This document shows positions 9,791 to 20,049 of a DNA stretch of 64,000 nucleotides, one piece after another. The stretch lies in NCBI GenBank assembly GCA_030323885.1, contig CM059196.1, positions 35,380,481 to 35,444,480 on the forward strand, written 5' to 3'. Both the position numbers and the translations under genes were made by a program. The notes below the pieces were generated by a model. The model was not told where the DNA came from. It made no database searches and worked only from the letters and a program-made list of their open reading frames with translations. The stretch comes from Branchipolynoe longqiensis. Its lineage: Eukaryota > Annelida > Polychaeta > Phyllodocida > Polynoidae. Every line of letters begins with the position of its first letter. Positions within the stretch are counted from its first letter, which is position 1.

Positions 9791-10605
9791 ATAATCCGTT
9801 GAGAGCATTCACACAGAAAACCAAACCAAGGCACCGACTTAGACTTGATCCTAAATATTCGACTTATCTACTCCTACACGCTTTAAACATGTATTGCAGT
9901 TTGGTGATATGTATGGGTGTAGGTGTGGGTGCTATGTATGTATATATATATTTTACCTCGGTACTAAGCCTCAGGCTACTCGTAGCAGAGGGAAAAGGAA
10001 GCGCATCCGGGTCCAGCAATTAGCATAATCAACTCATAACGGGAGGATGTTTGTTGAGTTGCTCCGGCAGTTTTCTACCTAGAACGACATACTAATGAGT
10101 AAGTATTGTTTTTTTAATGGTATTTATGATAAAATGTATGTTACCGCTGCTTTTGGCAAAGTTTTGAAACTGTTTGTAGAGTTTCAAAGGTTTTGTAGGT
10201 TTTTTACGATTTCTTAAACTATCGATAGAACAATGTCACCATTGTTCTTTGTTATAGGTTATGCCGCCCGTTGCCGAATGGAGAGATGTGCAGTTTGAGC
10301 TATACATCATGAGGATTTATTCCTGGGTTTCTTTTTAGATTCCAGGAATTGTTTTACTTAGGCATACCTTCGAATCTCATAGCATTTTCTCCAACTTGTT
10401 GGCACATTACGCCACAGGAGGAAGAAGTGTATGGGATAGAGAGTGTGGGAGGCTACCACTACACTGGTCCCTAGCCATCGTATGGTTTTGGTTTCATTAC
10501 CATTAACCTACGACGCTCACAAATTCCTCTCACGCCTGTGTTGAAACGGTTTAAATACGTTTTTCAACACCAGTAACGCACAATTTGGGTTATATTCTAA
10601 CTCTT
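9791..10605. other. Mostly unique, AT-rich
   Basis: One unit of the GTATGGGTGTAGGTGTGGG motif found in the array downstream sits alone near 9912-9950, followed by TATATATATTTTACCTCGG, which recurs near 35060-35080. No gene was recognised. Confidence 0.5.
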
Positions 10606-10610
10606 TGTGA

Positions 10611-10623
10611 CATATATATATAT

Positions 10624-10698
<75 letters not shown>

Positions 10699-10999
10699 GT
10701 ATAGGTGTGGGTGTTATATATGGGTATATATGTATGGGAGTAGGTGTGAGCGGTATATATGTATATGTATGGGTGTGGGTGTTATGTATGTGTATATATA
10801 TATGTATGGGTGTATGTGTGAGTGCTATATATATATATGAGGGTGTGGGTGTTATGTATGTGTGTATATATATGGGTGTAGGTGTGAGTGCTATATATAT
10901 ATATATGGGTGTGTGTGTTCTGTATGTGTATATATGTATGGGTGTAGGTGTTATGTATTTGTATATGTGTACGGGTGTAGGTGTGGGTGCTAGGTATAT

Positions 11000-11036
<37 letters not shown>

Positions 11037-11255
11037 GGTGTGGGTGTTATGTATGTGTATATGTACGGGTGGAGGTGTGGGTGTGTGGGTGTGTAGTTAT
11101 ATATATATATGTATGGGTGTGGGTGTTATATATGTGTATATATATATATGTATGGGTGTAGGTGTGGGTGCTATGTATGAATGTATATATATCTATGGAT
11201 GTGGGTGGGTGTGCTGTGTGTATATATATATATATGGGTGTGGGTGCGTGTTGGG
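10611..11255. repeat. (TA)n and GTATGGGTGTGGGT minisatellite
   Basis: A (TA)n block (10611-10697) leads into about a dozen irregular units of roughly 30-60 bp, each combining GTATGGGTGTGGGTG, TTATGTATGTGTA and a TATATATA stretch. Frames of 77-161 residues on both strands (YIYIYI, GVGVCV) are repeat translation. The AT blocks between GT-rich blocks make strong composition contrasts. Confidence 0.95.
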
Positions 11256-11353
11256 GCGAGCCGGGCAAAGTCGAGTGTGATCAGATTTCCATATCAGCAG
11301 AGTAAACTGACACGGTTGTTTCCCAACCCAGTCCCTGTGGAGTGCTAGTAACA

Positions 11354-11508
11354 ACCAGGGCCCGTATGCATGACGCTGTGTTAGCGAGCCAAAACTGGTT
11401 TTGGCGGGGATTTCTAGGTTAGCGGCGAAAACTCAGTACGCAAAGAGCGGTGTTAGCACAAACACACCGAGTGTAAGCTAACACTGCGTCATGCATACGG
11501 GCCCTGGT
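11354..11508. mobile_element. MITE-4, 155-bp palindromic element
   Basis: Terminal inverted repeats of about 32 bp begin ACCAGGGCCCGTATGCATGA on both strands and differ by one base. The roughly 90-bp centre holds no coding frame. Size, near-perfect arms and lack of coding capacity match a MITE. I could not identify a clear target-site duplication, so the transposase superfamily is not assigned. Confidence 0.7.
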
Positions 11509-11718
11509 ATAAGAAACCTAATGTATTCATAGGCTTAGCCGACGGACCCGGCCGGTACAATGTCTGTTTGAGCGGCCGACTGCATAATGCGATGAAAGGC
11601 AAAACAGAGTGATGTAAATTAAAGCGCTTACCTCGATTTGATGCTAAATATCCAATTCAGATACACTTGTAATATGTAGTTAGCATGTATTGCAGCATAT
11701 ATGTTAATTCCATAGAAC
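11509..11718. other. Unique spacer
   Basis: No element or gene recognised. Confidence 0.4.
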
Positions 11719-11945
11719 CTCTCTCTCTCTCTGTCTCTGTCTCTGTCTCTGTCTCTGTCTCTGTCTCTGTCTCTGTCTCTGTCTCTGTCTCTGTCTCTGT
11801 CTCTATCTCTATCTGTCTCTATCTGTCTCTGTCTCTCTCTGTCTTTCTCTCTCTCTGTCCCTCTCTGTCCCTCTCTGTCTCTCTCTCTGTCTCTCTCCCT
11901 GTCTCTCTCCCTGTCTCTCTCCCTGTCTCTCTCCCTGTCTCCCTC
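11719..11945. repeat. (TCTCTG)n hexanucleotide array
   Basis: Starts as pure TCTCTG units, then drifts to TCTCTCTG and CCCTGTCTCTCT. Hexamers keep frames open: Ser-Val repeats on plus and Arg-Asp/Arg-Glu repeats on minus. The RD/RE dipeptide resembles that of splicing factors but follows purely from the hexamer. Confidence 0.97.
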
Positions 11946-11974
11946 CTTCGCCAACACCATGCTGCCCACCATTC

Positions 11975-12330
11975 TTTTTGTTGCGCATGGCAAATTAATT
12001 TTACATATCTCCAAAGTTAAACATTTTAAATCGAAGTTACTCTAAGATAAAGTCAAATAGATTAGACTGATCAATTGTTTTCTTAAATCTGCTTAGTTTG
12101 ATGAAAGCATGAATTTTCTTTGAAGCAAATCACTTTACGATATTTGTTTCTACATATGCAACTGATGTATTGGTGCACTTATCAAACATTTGCTGCTGCA
12201 TAGAAGGATATATTAAGGCAATGTAATAGAACATTTCACATTTGAAGCCTAGCCCATCATTTCAGACATATGCCAACATTAAGTTAGTATCTTTTCACTA
12301 AAAATATTTTCAAAATTGTTATTGATGATT
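11975..12330 (+). mobile_element. Rpt-I, old AT-rich interspersed repeat
   Basis: Shares ordered blocks with 24160-24260, 25110-25470 and 25590-26320: ATATCTCCAAAGTTA, AAGTCAAATAGATTAGA, TTTGTTTCTACATATGC and TGGTGCACTTATCAA. Similarity is diffuse, so this is an old copy. Two other copies show inverted ends, which suggests a decayed MITE. Confidence 0.4.
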
Positions 12331-12830
12331 AAAGTTAATTGAATGTAACGCCGATTATTACTGTTATTAAACCAATCTAATATATTCGTCTTTTTTAATG
12401 GCAAAACCTCTAAGCTATATGAAATCGCATATAAACCTGTGTCTTGTCTAAGGAAATGTATGACTCAATTAATCTTAGTCTGATTCGTTATGAAACAATG
12501 AACTTGTTTTGTCGCGCAAAAATGGTTAATTCATCTCTTTCACTAAACGCAGAAATCACCCTCATTTAAGGCGAATAATGACGTGGCAATAAGGACTAAT
12601 TATGGCGATGATTTGTTCAAGTCACAGTGCAAAAATTAAGATGCTACAAAATCAATCCGGTTTCATGAAATACTGTTGAAGCTTGTGCATGTGACGTCAA
12701 TTATGCCATTACGCAATCCATGCTGCCCTAGCACTGGCACTGTACTGTGGCAGTGCATCCACACGGTCTGACAGTGTGTCGATGTCCACACCACTCCATG
12801 CTTCACATTGACTATGACATTTGTCGTCCG
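12331..12830. other. AT-rich unique sequence
   Basis: Low GC with no tandem structure and no convincing exon. A C run at 12838-12848 marks the start of low-complexity DNA. Confidence 0.5.
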
Positions 12831-12907
12831 AAGCTCCCCCCCCCCCCCTACACACAATGTCCTCTACCCCACGCCCCACATGTCCTTTATCCCCCTGCCC
12901 GCCATAC

Positions 12908-13415
12908 ATGCACGCCTCACACACACCTCACCAGTGCTCACACACACCTCACACACACTTCACACACACATCACACACACCTCAAACACACCTCAAACAC
13001 ACACCTCACACACCTCACACACACCTCACACACATACCACACGCCTACCACACACACCTACCACACACACATACCACACACCTACCACACACACCTCACA
13101 TACCTCACACACACCTCACACACACCTCACACACATAGCACACGCCTACCACACACACCTACCACACACACATACCACACACCTACCACACCCACCTCAC
13201 ACACCTCACACACACCTCACACTCACCTTACACACACACCTCACACACACCTCACACACACCTCACACACACCTCACACACCTCACACACCTCACACACA
13301 CCTCACGCACACATACCACAAACCTACCACACACACATATCACACACTTACCACACACACGCCTACCGTACACACACCTCACACACACCTCTCACACACA
13401 CCTCACACACATAGC
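12908..13415. repeat. CACACACCTC / CACACCTACCA minisatellite
   Basis: CACACACCTCA units alternate with ACACACACATACCACA blocks over about 500 bp. Frames of 105-374 residues rich in His/Thr/Ser arise only from the array. Confidence 0.96.
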
Positions 13416-13898
13416 TCAGTGGCAACACCACCTCGGCACATGCGCGCTAAAGCTTTTAACACGATCGACCCTTTAATACAAGATACATTAGCCTGGCTAC
13501 CTTATCATTCCCGACCCACTTCTGCTATCGATCCTCCAGGGTCCTACCTCCCCCACCCCGCCTGGGGGTCGCGGTGGGTAACACTGTGGCAGGATGTCGG
13601 CGGGGAGTGGGGGGGGGGGGGGTCTGGGAAGGGGGAAGCGGAAGGGGCGGGGGGAGTTGGGGTGAGTGGCCCGATGCCGGCAGAGGGCATTTTGTTGGTG
13701 TTTTGTTGGTGTTTTGTTGTGCTTTGTGCTTTACTGCCTTCTAAAAATACACGTGGGTTGAGGAGGGTATTGGCCGTGGGCACGCAAACGGTTCGAGGCT
13801 CCTTGTGTTCGCCTACTCCATTCCACACTCCACCAGCCAGGCCTCCATTGTCCCTGGTAGAAATCCACTAAGTGCGCTTCTACTTCCACCCCTATTCG
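13416..13898. other. Unique sequence with G-rich centre
   Basis: Ordinary sequence containing a G run at 13609-13622 and three TTTTGTTGGTG units near 13690. No gene is supported. A frame running from here into the satellite is mostly satellite. Confidence 0.45.
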
Positions 13899-15083
13899 GA
13901 ACACTCCATACCACCCCAACCCCCACCCACATCACTCCACCCCCACTCGGAACACTCCATACCACCCCAACCCCCACCCACATCACTCCGACCCCACCCA
14001 CATCACTCTACCCCCACTCGGAACACTCCATACCACCCCAACCCCCACCCACATCACTCCACCCCCACTCGGAACACTCCATACCACCCCCAACCCCCAC
14101 CCACATTACTCCACCCCAACTCGGAACACTCCATACCACCCCAACCCCCACCCACACCACTCCACCCCCACTCGGAACACTCCATACCACCCCCACCTCC
14201 ACCCACATCACTCCACCCCCACTCAGAACACTCCATACCACCCCCACCTCCACCCACATCACTCCACCCCCACTCGGAACACTCCATACCACCCCCACCT
14301 CCACCCACATCACTCCACCCACACTCGGAACACTCCATACCACCCCAGCCCCCATCCACATCACTCCACCCCCACTCGGAACACTCCATACCACCCCAAC
14401 CCCCACCCACATCACTCCACCCCCACTCGGAACACTCCATACCACCCCAACCCCCACCCATTTCACTCCACCCCCACTCGGAACACTCCATACCACCCCA
14501 ACCCCCACCCACATCACTCCACCCCCACTCGGAACACTCCAAACCACCCCAACCTCCACCCACATCACTCCATCCCCACTCGGAACACTCCATACCACCC
14601 AAACCCCCACCCACATCACTCCACCCCCACTCGGAACAGTCCATACCACCCCGACCCCACCCACATCACTCCACCCCCACTCGGAACACTCCATACCACC
14701 CCAACCCCCACCCACATCACTCCACCCCCACTGGGAACACTCCATACCACCCCGACCCCACCCACATCACTCCACCCCCACTCGGAACACTCCATACCAC
14801 CCCAACCCCCACCCATGTCACTCCACCCCCACTCGGAACACTCCATACCACCCCAACCCCCACCCATGTCACTCCACCCCCACTCGGAACACTCCATACC
14901 ACCCCAACCCCCACCCACATCACTCCACCCCCACTCGGAACACTCCATACCACCCCAACCCCCACCCATGTCACTCCACCCCCACTCGGAACACTCCATA
15001 CCACCCCAACCCCCACCCACATCACTCCACCCCACTCGGAACACCCCATACCACCCCAACCCCCACCCACATCACTCCACCCC
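13899..15083. repeat. 51-bp satellite, about 23 units
   Basis: Each unit reads CCACCCCCACTCGGAACACT, then CCATACCACCCCAACCCC, then CACCCACATCACT (51 bp). Units differ by a few substitutions and small indels. Because 51 is divisible by three, frames on both strands stay open for up to 455 residues, giving 17-residue repeats such as HSTPTRNTPYHPNPHPH. A frame open on both strands in several phases is what the period alone produces, so no CDS is called. Confidence 0.97.
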
Positions 15084-15243
15084 TCCCCGACCCCATCTTC
15101 ATCCTTTCCACCCATGTCATTTGTTTCCATGCAGTATTTGTGTGCAAGGCGTGGAAAAGTACTTTAAATTAGAGCGCGGCCATTCTGGAAGACGGTGACG
15201 ATGATTGACGTAGCTCCTCCTGTCAACCAACCCCACCCCCTCT

Positions 15244-15331
15244 CACCCACAGTCACACTCACACACACAGTCACACTCACACACACATTAACCCACACCC
15301 ATCCCCATCCCCACACCCACACCCACACCCA
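15244..15331. repeat. CACTCACACACA / CCCACACCCAT array
   Basis: Short CA-rich array ending directly at the 5' end of the following SINE-A. Confidence 0.93.
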
Positions 15332-15333
15332 TC

Positions 15334-15681
15334 CTCCGTCGCCGAATCGGTAAAGCACTGGCTTCCCGTGCGGGAGATCGGGAGTTCAATTCCAGGTCGA
15401 GTCAAGCCAATCAATTATAAAATTGATACTTGTCACTTCATAGCTTGGTGCTTGGCACTCGTCACTTGTCACTTGACATTAATAGGATAGGGCCAGGACT
15501 GGTTAGCTTATTATCAGGATAATGTGACTGCGTCAGATATTGGGTCATGATGCTGGCGGCCTGATTTCTCAGTGCTGAAAGGCCGAATTATAAACTCACC
15601 ATGACTGTACTCTGTCACAAGTTCGTACCCGTCCTGATATGACCTTAGGTGTTGCTAGGATGTACAACTCCAACAACCAAC
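15334..15681 (+). mobile_element. SINE-A, full length, type 1 head
   Basis: Head TCGCCGAATCGGTAAAGCAC with box B-like AGTTCAATTCC, linker, a body with a small internal duplication (CTCGTCACTTGTCACTTGAC), and the 3' unit CGTCCTGATATGACC ... TAGGATG, then AACTCCAACAACCAAC. The stem of the 3' unit has one mismatch. Moderate divergence suggests middle age. Confidence 0.85.
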
Positions 15682-16133
15682 TAGAAGGAATGAAATAATT
15701 CGAGCACAATGAAAAGGGAGGTGAAGCTAGTCTTTTATTCAGCTGCCTTTCAGCTGTTGGACATGGGGGTGGGGAGGCCGGAATCAGGTACTGGCCTGTT
15801 TGTAGGTGTGCGCATGCGCGCGCATATTCAGGCACACTAATCAGTCCAGCCGTGACGTTCACGCCCACTGCGGTCAGTTTACTTTACTCGCTGACGCATG
15901 CGCGATTTCTATGGCTGGCCAATGTGTCCAAATCTCGCAGCAGTTTTTTTTTAGATTTCAGCGCGCCATATTTATATTATAACGCGCCATAATACACGTT
16001 GACCGAGTGGCTGCCATAGTGGATTGTTTGTTGGCTCATGAGGTAATCGATCACTGCTTGTGATATAATTACTTCTCGAGTGCAAATGTATTAAAGCGCA
16101 CCACAAATGATCCATGTTCATTGCGCAAGTGTA
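15682..16133. other. Unique sequence with NRF1-like site
   Basis: TGCGCATGCGCG at 15809-15820 matches the NRF1 consensus exactly. Other CpG-rich stretches (ACGCATGCGCG near 15893) lie nearby. No open frame makes a convincing exon, so a promoter is only a weak possibility. Confidence 0.3.
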
Positions 16134-16276
16134 TAATGGTTATTTATTGCGCGCCTTAAATAATCCATTACTGCCTCCCTCCCATAGCAATGGGGCGTTG
16201 GCTGTATTTATAGGCCACTACCCAAACGCCGCATCAGGTTATGGATTATTTAAGGAGTGCAATAAATAGTAATCAT
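16134..16276. mobile_element. MITE-6, short inverted-repeat element
   Basis: Inverted arms of about 33 bp: TTATTTATTGCGCGCCTTAA at the left pairs with GGAGTGCAATAAATAG at the right, and AATAATCCAT with ATGGATTATT. The centre (about 70 bp) is non-coding. Size and structure fit a MITE. Only one copy is in the window. Confidence 0.5.
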
Positions 16277-16286
16277 ATACAGACGT

Positions 16287-16828
16287 GCATGGTTTAGTTA
16301 GTTGTAGTGGGTTAAGCCAACCATACATAGCATCATGTTTAGTTAGATGCGGTGGGTTAGGCCAAACGTAGATATAACCATGTTTAGTTAGTTGCAGTGG
16401 ATTAAACCAACCATCGAGATGACGATGTTTAGTTAGTTGCGGTGGATTAGGCCAACCATATATAGGACCATGTTTAGTTAGGTGTGGTGGATTAGGCCAA
16501 CCATAGATAGGACCATGTTTAGTTAGTTGCTGTGGATTAGGCCAAACGTAGATAGAACCATGTTTAATTAGTTGCTGTGGATTAGGCCAAACGTAGATAT
16601 GACCATGTTTAGTTAGTTGTGGTGAATTAGCCCAACCATAGAGAGGACCATGTTTAGTTAGTTGCGGTGGATTAGGCCAAACATAGCTAGGACCATATTT
16701 AGTTACTTGTGTTGGATTCGGCCAACCATAGATAGGACCATATTTAGTTAGTTGAGGTGGATTAGGCCAAACGAAGATATGACCATGTTTGGTTAGTTGC
16801 GGTGGATTAGGCCAACCATAGAGAGAAC
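16287..16828. repeat. 45-bp satellite, 12 units
   Basis: Unit CCATGTTTAGTTAGTTGCGG, then TGGATTAGGCCAAACG, then TAGATAGGA. Starts at 16334, 16379, 16424, 16469 and 16514 confirm a strict 45-bp period. Units differ by several substitutions, giving a mature, diverged array. No long frame results because stops (TTAG) fall in the unit. Confidence 0.97.
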
Positions 16829-16977
16829 CATTGCCCGCCCCTGTATGTCGCTAAGCGTCGATCCCTGCAGTCTCTGTACTTGCCCGCGGTGTTCATTAGT
16901 TCCCCCCTCCCCCCCGCCCCCCTTTGAAGTTACCCGAGCGGCGGCCGAGGTGTCAGGAGACCGTGGCGGCGGGCTAA

Positions 16978-17311
16978 AGCTAGCATTCCTTACACGCGGT
17001 ATGCGGCATGCGAATTCGAATGCGGCAAAAAATGGAAAAGCATCTAAGTGAATAGGTGTGCTTCCATGCGTCCGAATGCGAATGCTAATGCGAATGCGGC
17101 AACTGAATCGGTCCCTGTAGCCATCGGTGGTGCATGCGAATGCGAATGCTGCTGCATTTGCCATAGAAACCAATACTGTTCCTTCACAAATTTGGAGGAA
17201 AAACCTCAACAAATGTTGGGGGGTTGGCATATATCTACGCCGCATATACGACATTCGCATGCCGCATGCTGCATGCCGCATGCCCCATACCGTGTATAAG
17301 GAATCTTAGCT
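16978..17311. mobile_element. MITE-2, Harbinger-like, copy 1
   Basis: Ends are inverted (AGCTAGCATTCC at left, GGAATCTTAGCT at right). They continue through CGCGGTATGCGGCATGCGAA, giving arms of about 40 bp. Flanking TAA at 16975-16977 and 17312-17314 is a 3-bp target-site duplication. TWA duplications with inverted ends are characteristic of PIF/Harbinger transposons; the assignment is inferred from that. Copy 2 lies at 52524-52926. No transposase is encoded. Confidence 0.65.
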
Positions 17312-17420
17312 TAACACACGCCGGGCAGCCGGGGAGCTGGGCGGGCCGGCCCGGGGAACAAGGCCGGCTAACACACCCGGGCAACCGGTTAACTGGGCGG
17401 TCCGGCCCGGGAAACAGGGT
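17312..17420. repeat. 57-bp imperfect tandem duplication
   Basis: TAACACACGCCGGGCAGCCG and TAACACACCCGGGCAACCGG begin two GC-rich units 57 bp apart. The second is a few bases short. The first unit starts at the MITE-2 target-site duplication. Confidence 0.7.
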
Positions 17421-17595
17421 GCTTAATGGGTCTGGGGTGTGGGTCGGTGTAGACTGGCGTAAGGTGACCTGTTGGTCCACATGTCAGCGGGATGTGTGTG
17501 CATGGCGAGGGGGTGGGGTGGGGGTGGAGTTAAGTCGACCTGCCCCGGAAGTCGGCCTAAAGGTCATGCTGGGTACCGCGCGTTTAAAGGGGGCC
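17421..17595. other. Unique spacer
   Basis: GC-rich mixed sequence without recognisable features. Confidence 0.4.
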
Positions 17596-17950
17596 TCCGG
17601 GCACAAGCTTGCGGGGTGGGGGTGGGGGGATGGTGGTTACATGGGCAGTGGGGGAGGGGGATGTGTGGGAGGGGGTGGGGCGGAGTTGTGGATGGGGGCT
17701 AGGGAGATGGGCGGGGTGGAGTGGAGTTGGGGATGGGTGGAGTTGGCGATGGGGCGGGTTGAGCGGGGTGGGGTGGAGTTGGGGATGGGGCGGGGTGAGG
17801 AGCAGGGCGGGTGGAGTTGGGGATTGGCGGGGTGGAGATGGAGATGGAGCCGGGAAGGGAGAGGGGCGGGATGGAGGGGAGTTGGGGATGGAGCGGGGTA
17901 TGGGGCAGGGATAGGTGGAGTTGGGGATGGAGTCGGGGGGGGGGGGGAGC
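17596..17950. repeat. GGGGTGGAGTTGGGGATGG-type G-rich minisatellite
   Basis: Irregular units of GGGGATGGGGCGGGGTGGAG on plus, ending in a G run. Gly/Trp-rich plus frames and Pro/Ser-rich minus frames are repeat translation. Confidence 0.93.
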
Positions 17951-18840
17951 TCAGAGTCGGTGCTGGGAGGAGTCCATAGGTGGAAGCGGTCGAGCAAAAT
18001 GGGTTGTGTGTAGTTAGAAGGGTAAATGTGAGGGTGCGTTGCATGCTGGTCCTGGTGTGGCATTTTGCTGAAGCCTCTGCCCCAGTTATTTATCCGTATG
18101 AATCAGATTCCTCCATGTCCTTTCTTCGTGGATGTGCATATACACACACACATGTGTCTCATTGGAAGAACATGAGTTCAGGCGCCAACACTGACGCATC
18201 CATTTTAGTAGTTATCTGTTAAATAGAATTAGTGTTTGCGCTTTACAGGTAAGATCTATCAATTTCATATTGGGTAATCCATTATATAGCCTCTGCACCA
18301 CTACCAGCACCATATGTTAGTTTCTGTTAAAATATGGATTTGACGAGCGGAATAATGGCAGCTTGAGCTTAATCCCAGTAGTCATCGTGTCATTTGGGGC
18401 TGAATGGAGTTTGTCATTTGTTTTGCGCCTGAACCTTTCAAATGGAAACCTGATATAAAGAGTAGAACTTAAACCCATAGTTATACCGCTCACTAGCCTA
18501 GTTGAAAATTATATCAAATATATATAAGTGTTGTAAAGTCTAATGCTCGAATCTGTGGCTGTGTAGGCAGGCTAGGACGAAATCAATACAGACAAAGAGA
18601 AAGGAAAGTGTAAAGAAGAAGAGAGTCCAGCCCTCAGGTTTATTATTTATATGGTTAAATGGGTTCATTGTAGAGTATCACCCCACCCCTTTCCCCCAAT
18701 GGGAAACAAGCATTCTTGGCCCTACCAATAGAGAACCAGCAATTCCTCGTCCCAATGGATACCAGTGGTCTGCCCACCACCACAAGCTTTATGGCTCCAT
18801 GGCCACCACTGACCTTGACCTTTGAGTGTGGTGATCCCTA
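17951..18840. other. Unique sequence, no gene seen
   Basis: About 900 bp of mixed sequence including a short (CA)n at 18137-18150. Near 18430 the motif TTTTGCGCCTGAAC resembles part of a repeat at 31620 and 45800. No exon was recognised. Confidence 0.5.
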
Positions 18841-18844
18841 TCCC

Positions 18845-18896
18845 CGTCCTGATATGACCTTAGATGCTGCTAGGACGTAAAACAACAACAAACAAA
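18845..18896 (+). mobile_element. SINE-A 3' unit only, with TSD
   Basis: Contains only the stem-loop unit (CGTCCTG ... TAGGACG) and an AACAACAAACAAA tail. CTATCCC occurs at both edges (18838-18844 and 18897-18903), fitting a 7-bp target-site duplication. It seems a genuine insertion of only about 52 bp rather than a decayed long copy. Confidence 0.65.
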
Positions 18897-18898
18897 CT

Positions 18899-19017
18899 AT
18901 CCCAGCAGATGTATATATACACCAATCAATAATAGAACATTTGCATTCCACCCTATGCGGAATATCGGAATATTGTACAGTGTGATTCTTTCATTGGACT
19001 ATTCCACTTTAAGGCAG
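18899..19017. other. Unique spacer
   Basis: No element recognised. Confidence 0.4.
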
Positions 19018-19325
19018 CCATGTGGGAAGCCACATGGGAAGCCATGTGGGAAGCCTTGCGGGAAGAAATGTGGGAAGACTTGTGGGAAGCCTTGTGGGAA
19101 GCCATGTGGGAAGCCATGTGGGAACCTTTGTGGGAAGACATGTGGGAAGCCTTGTGGGAAGCCACGTGGGAAGCCTTGTGGGAAGACATGTTGGAAGTCA
19201 TGCGGGAAGTAATGGGTGAAGCCATGTGGAAAGCCATGTGGGAAGTAATAGGGGAAGCCATGTGGAACGTCATGTGGGAAGTAATGGGGGAAGCCATGTG
19301 GAAAACCATGTGGGAAGCCAACCAT
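19018..19325. repeat. 12-bp satellite, about 25 units
   Basis: Unit ATGTGGGAAGCC with variants (TTG for ATG, AGAC for AGCC). Twelve is divisible by three and the unit has no stop in five frames, so four-residue peptide repeats appear in several frames: MWEA and GKPC/GSHV on plus, SHMA and PHGF on minus. The plus frame starting at 19020 reads about 100 residues of MWEA-type units. Substitutions change residues as often as not, so no selection for protein is evident. Confidence 0.96.
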
Positions 19326-19540
19326 TATGTGGCGGACTACTCCTGCTAATGTAGCATGACAGATTTGGTTAGCAAAGCCATATGAGGAGCCGAGCTTCAT
19401 TGACGGGTCACTGCCTGGGAAGCACTGTCCAGATTTTGTTGCAGAAGCCACGGATCAGCTGTCATTTTACCACAGTTGACAGCCGCCCGGTTACAAACAT
19501 CCCCAACGTTGCCACATCTAGTCCCGTGATTTGTGCGTCA
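19326..19540. other. Unique spacer
   Basis: Mixed sequence between the 12-bp array and a SINE-A. Confidence 0.4.
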
Positions 19541-19828
19541 GTTGGTTGGTTTTTACATCCTGGAAACATCTAAGGTCATATCAGGATGTGTACCGACTTG
19601 TGACAGTGCGCACTCGTGACCACTGGGAGACCAGACCACCAGTACGATGACGTGATATCCCACTCAGTCAGATTATCCTCACACTGAGTCAACCAGTCCT
19701 TGCCATAATCTAATAATGCCAAGTGCCTGGCTATATAGCGACAAGCATCAATTTTTAACTCATTGGTTTGACTCAATGATTTAGCAAAACGGGAATTGGA
19801 TGCTCAACTCATTCGGCCACAACCGTCA
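19541..19828 (-). mobile_element. SINE-A, near full length, type 2 head
   Basis: Minus-strand copy ending (plus left edge) in the tail complement GTTGGTTGGTTTTTACATCC. All body landmarks are present except a small deletion after GTGCGCACTCGTGA. Head TGGCCGAATGAGTTGAGCAT (complement at the right edge) is type 2. CGTCAG flanks both sides, a possible short target-site duplication. Confidence 0.82.
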
Positions 19829-20049
19829 GGTCTGTTGGTGTCTTGTGAATAGCCTTCTCCACTTCTGCATGTTGGCCAAAGGAACCATATTGGACGCGAC
19901 TCTGTGGAGGAAAGTAGCCGTGTTGCTATTGATGTTTGCATGTGTCACACCTGCCAGGTGTGATCTCGTGACGCACCTTCGTGTCCCGACAGTCCGCCAC
20001 GTGGCGCCCTGATGAGAGGGCACTCGGTGCACCGTCACGTGACCCTGCC
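19829..20049. other. Unique spacer
   Basis: No element recognised. Confidence 0.4.

Noticed and set aside
11628..12014. RD/RE dipeptide protein resembling a splicing factor
   Set aside because: The dipeptide comes directly from a TCTCTG hexamer; flanks carry no RRM or other domain.
13899..15083. CRISPR array (regular repeats)
   Set aside because: Units are contiguous 51-bp satellite copies without variable spacers, and the setting is animal DNA.
13805..15172. 455-residue His/Pro/Thr repeat protein
   Set aside because: Frame openness follows from the 51-bp period. Other phases and the opposite strand are equally open.
17224..17979. 251-residue Gly/Trp-rich open frame
   Set aside because: Runs from a MITE end through a G-rich minisatellite; no domain.
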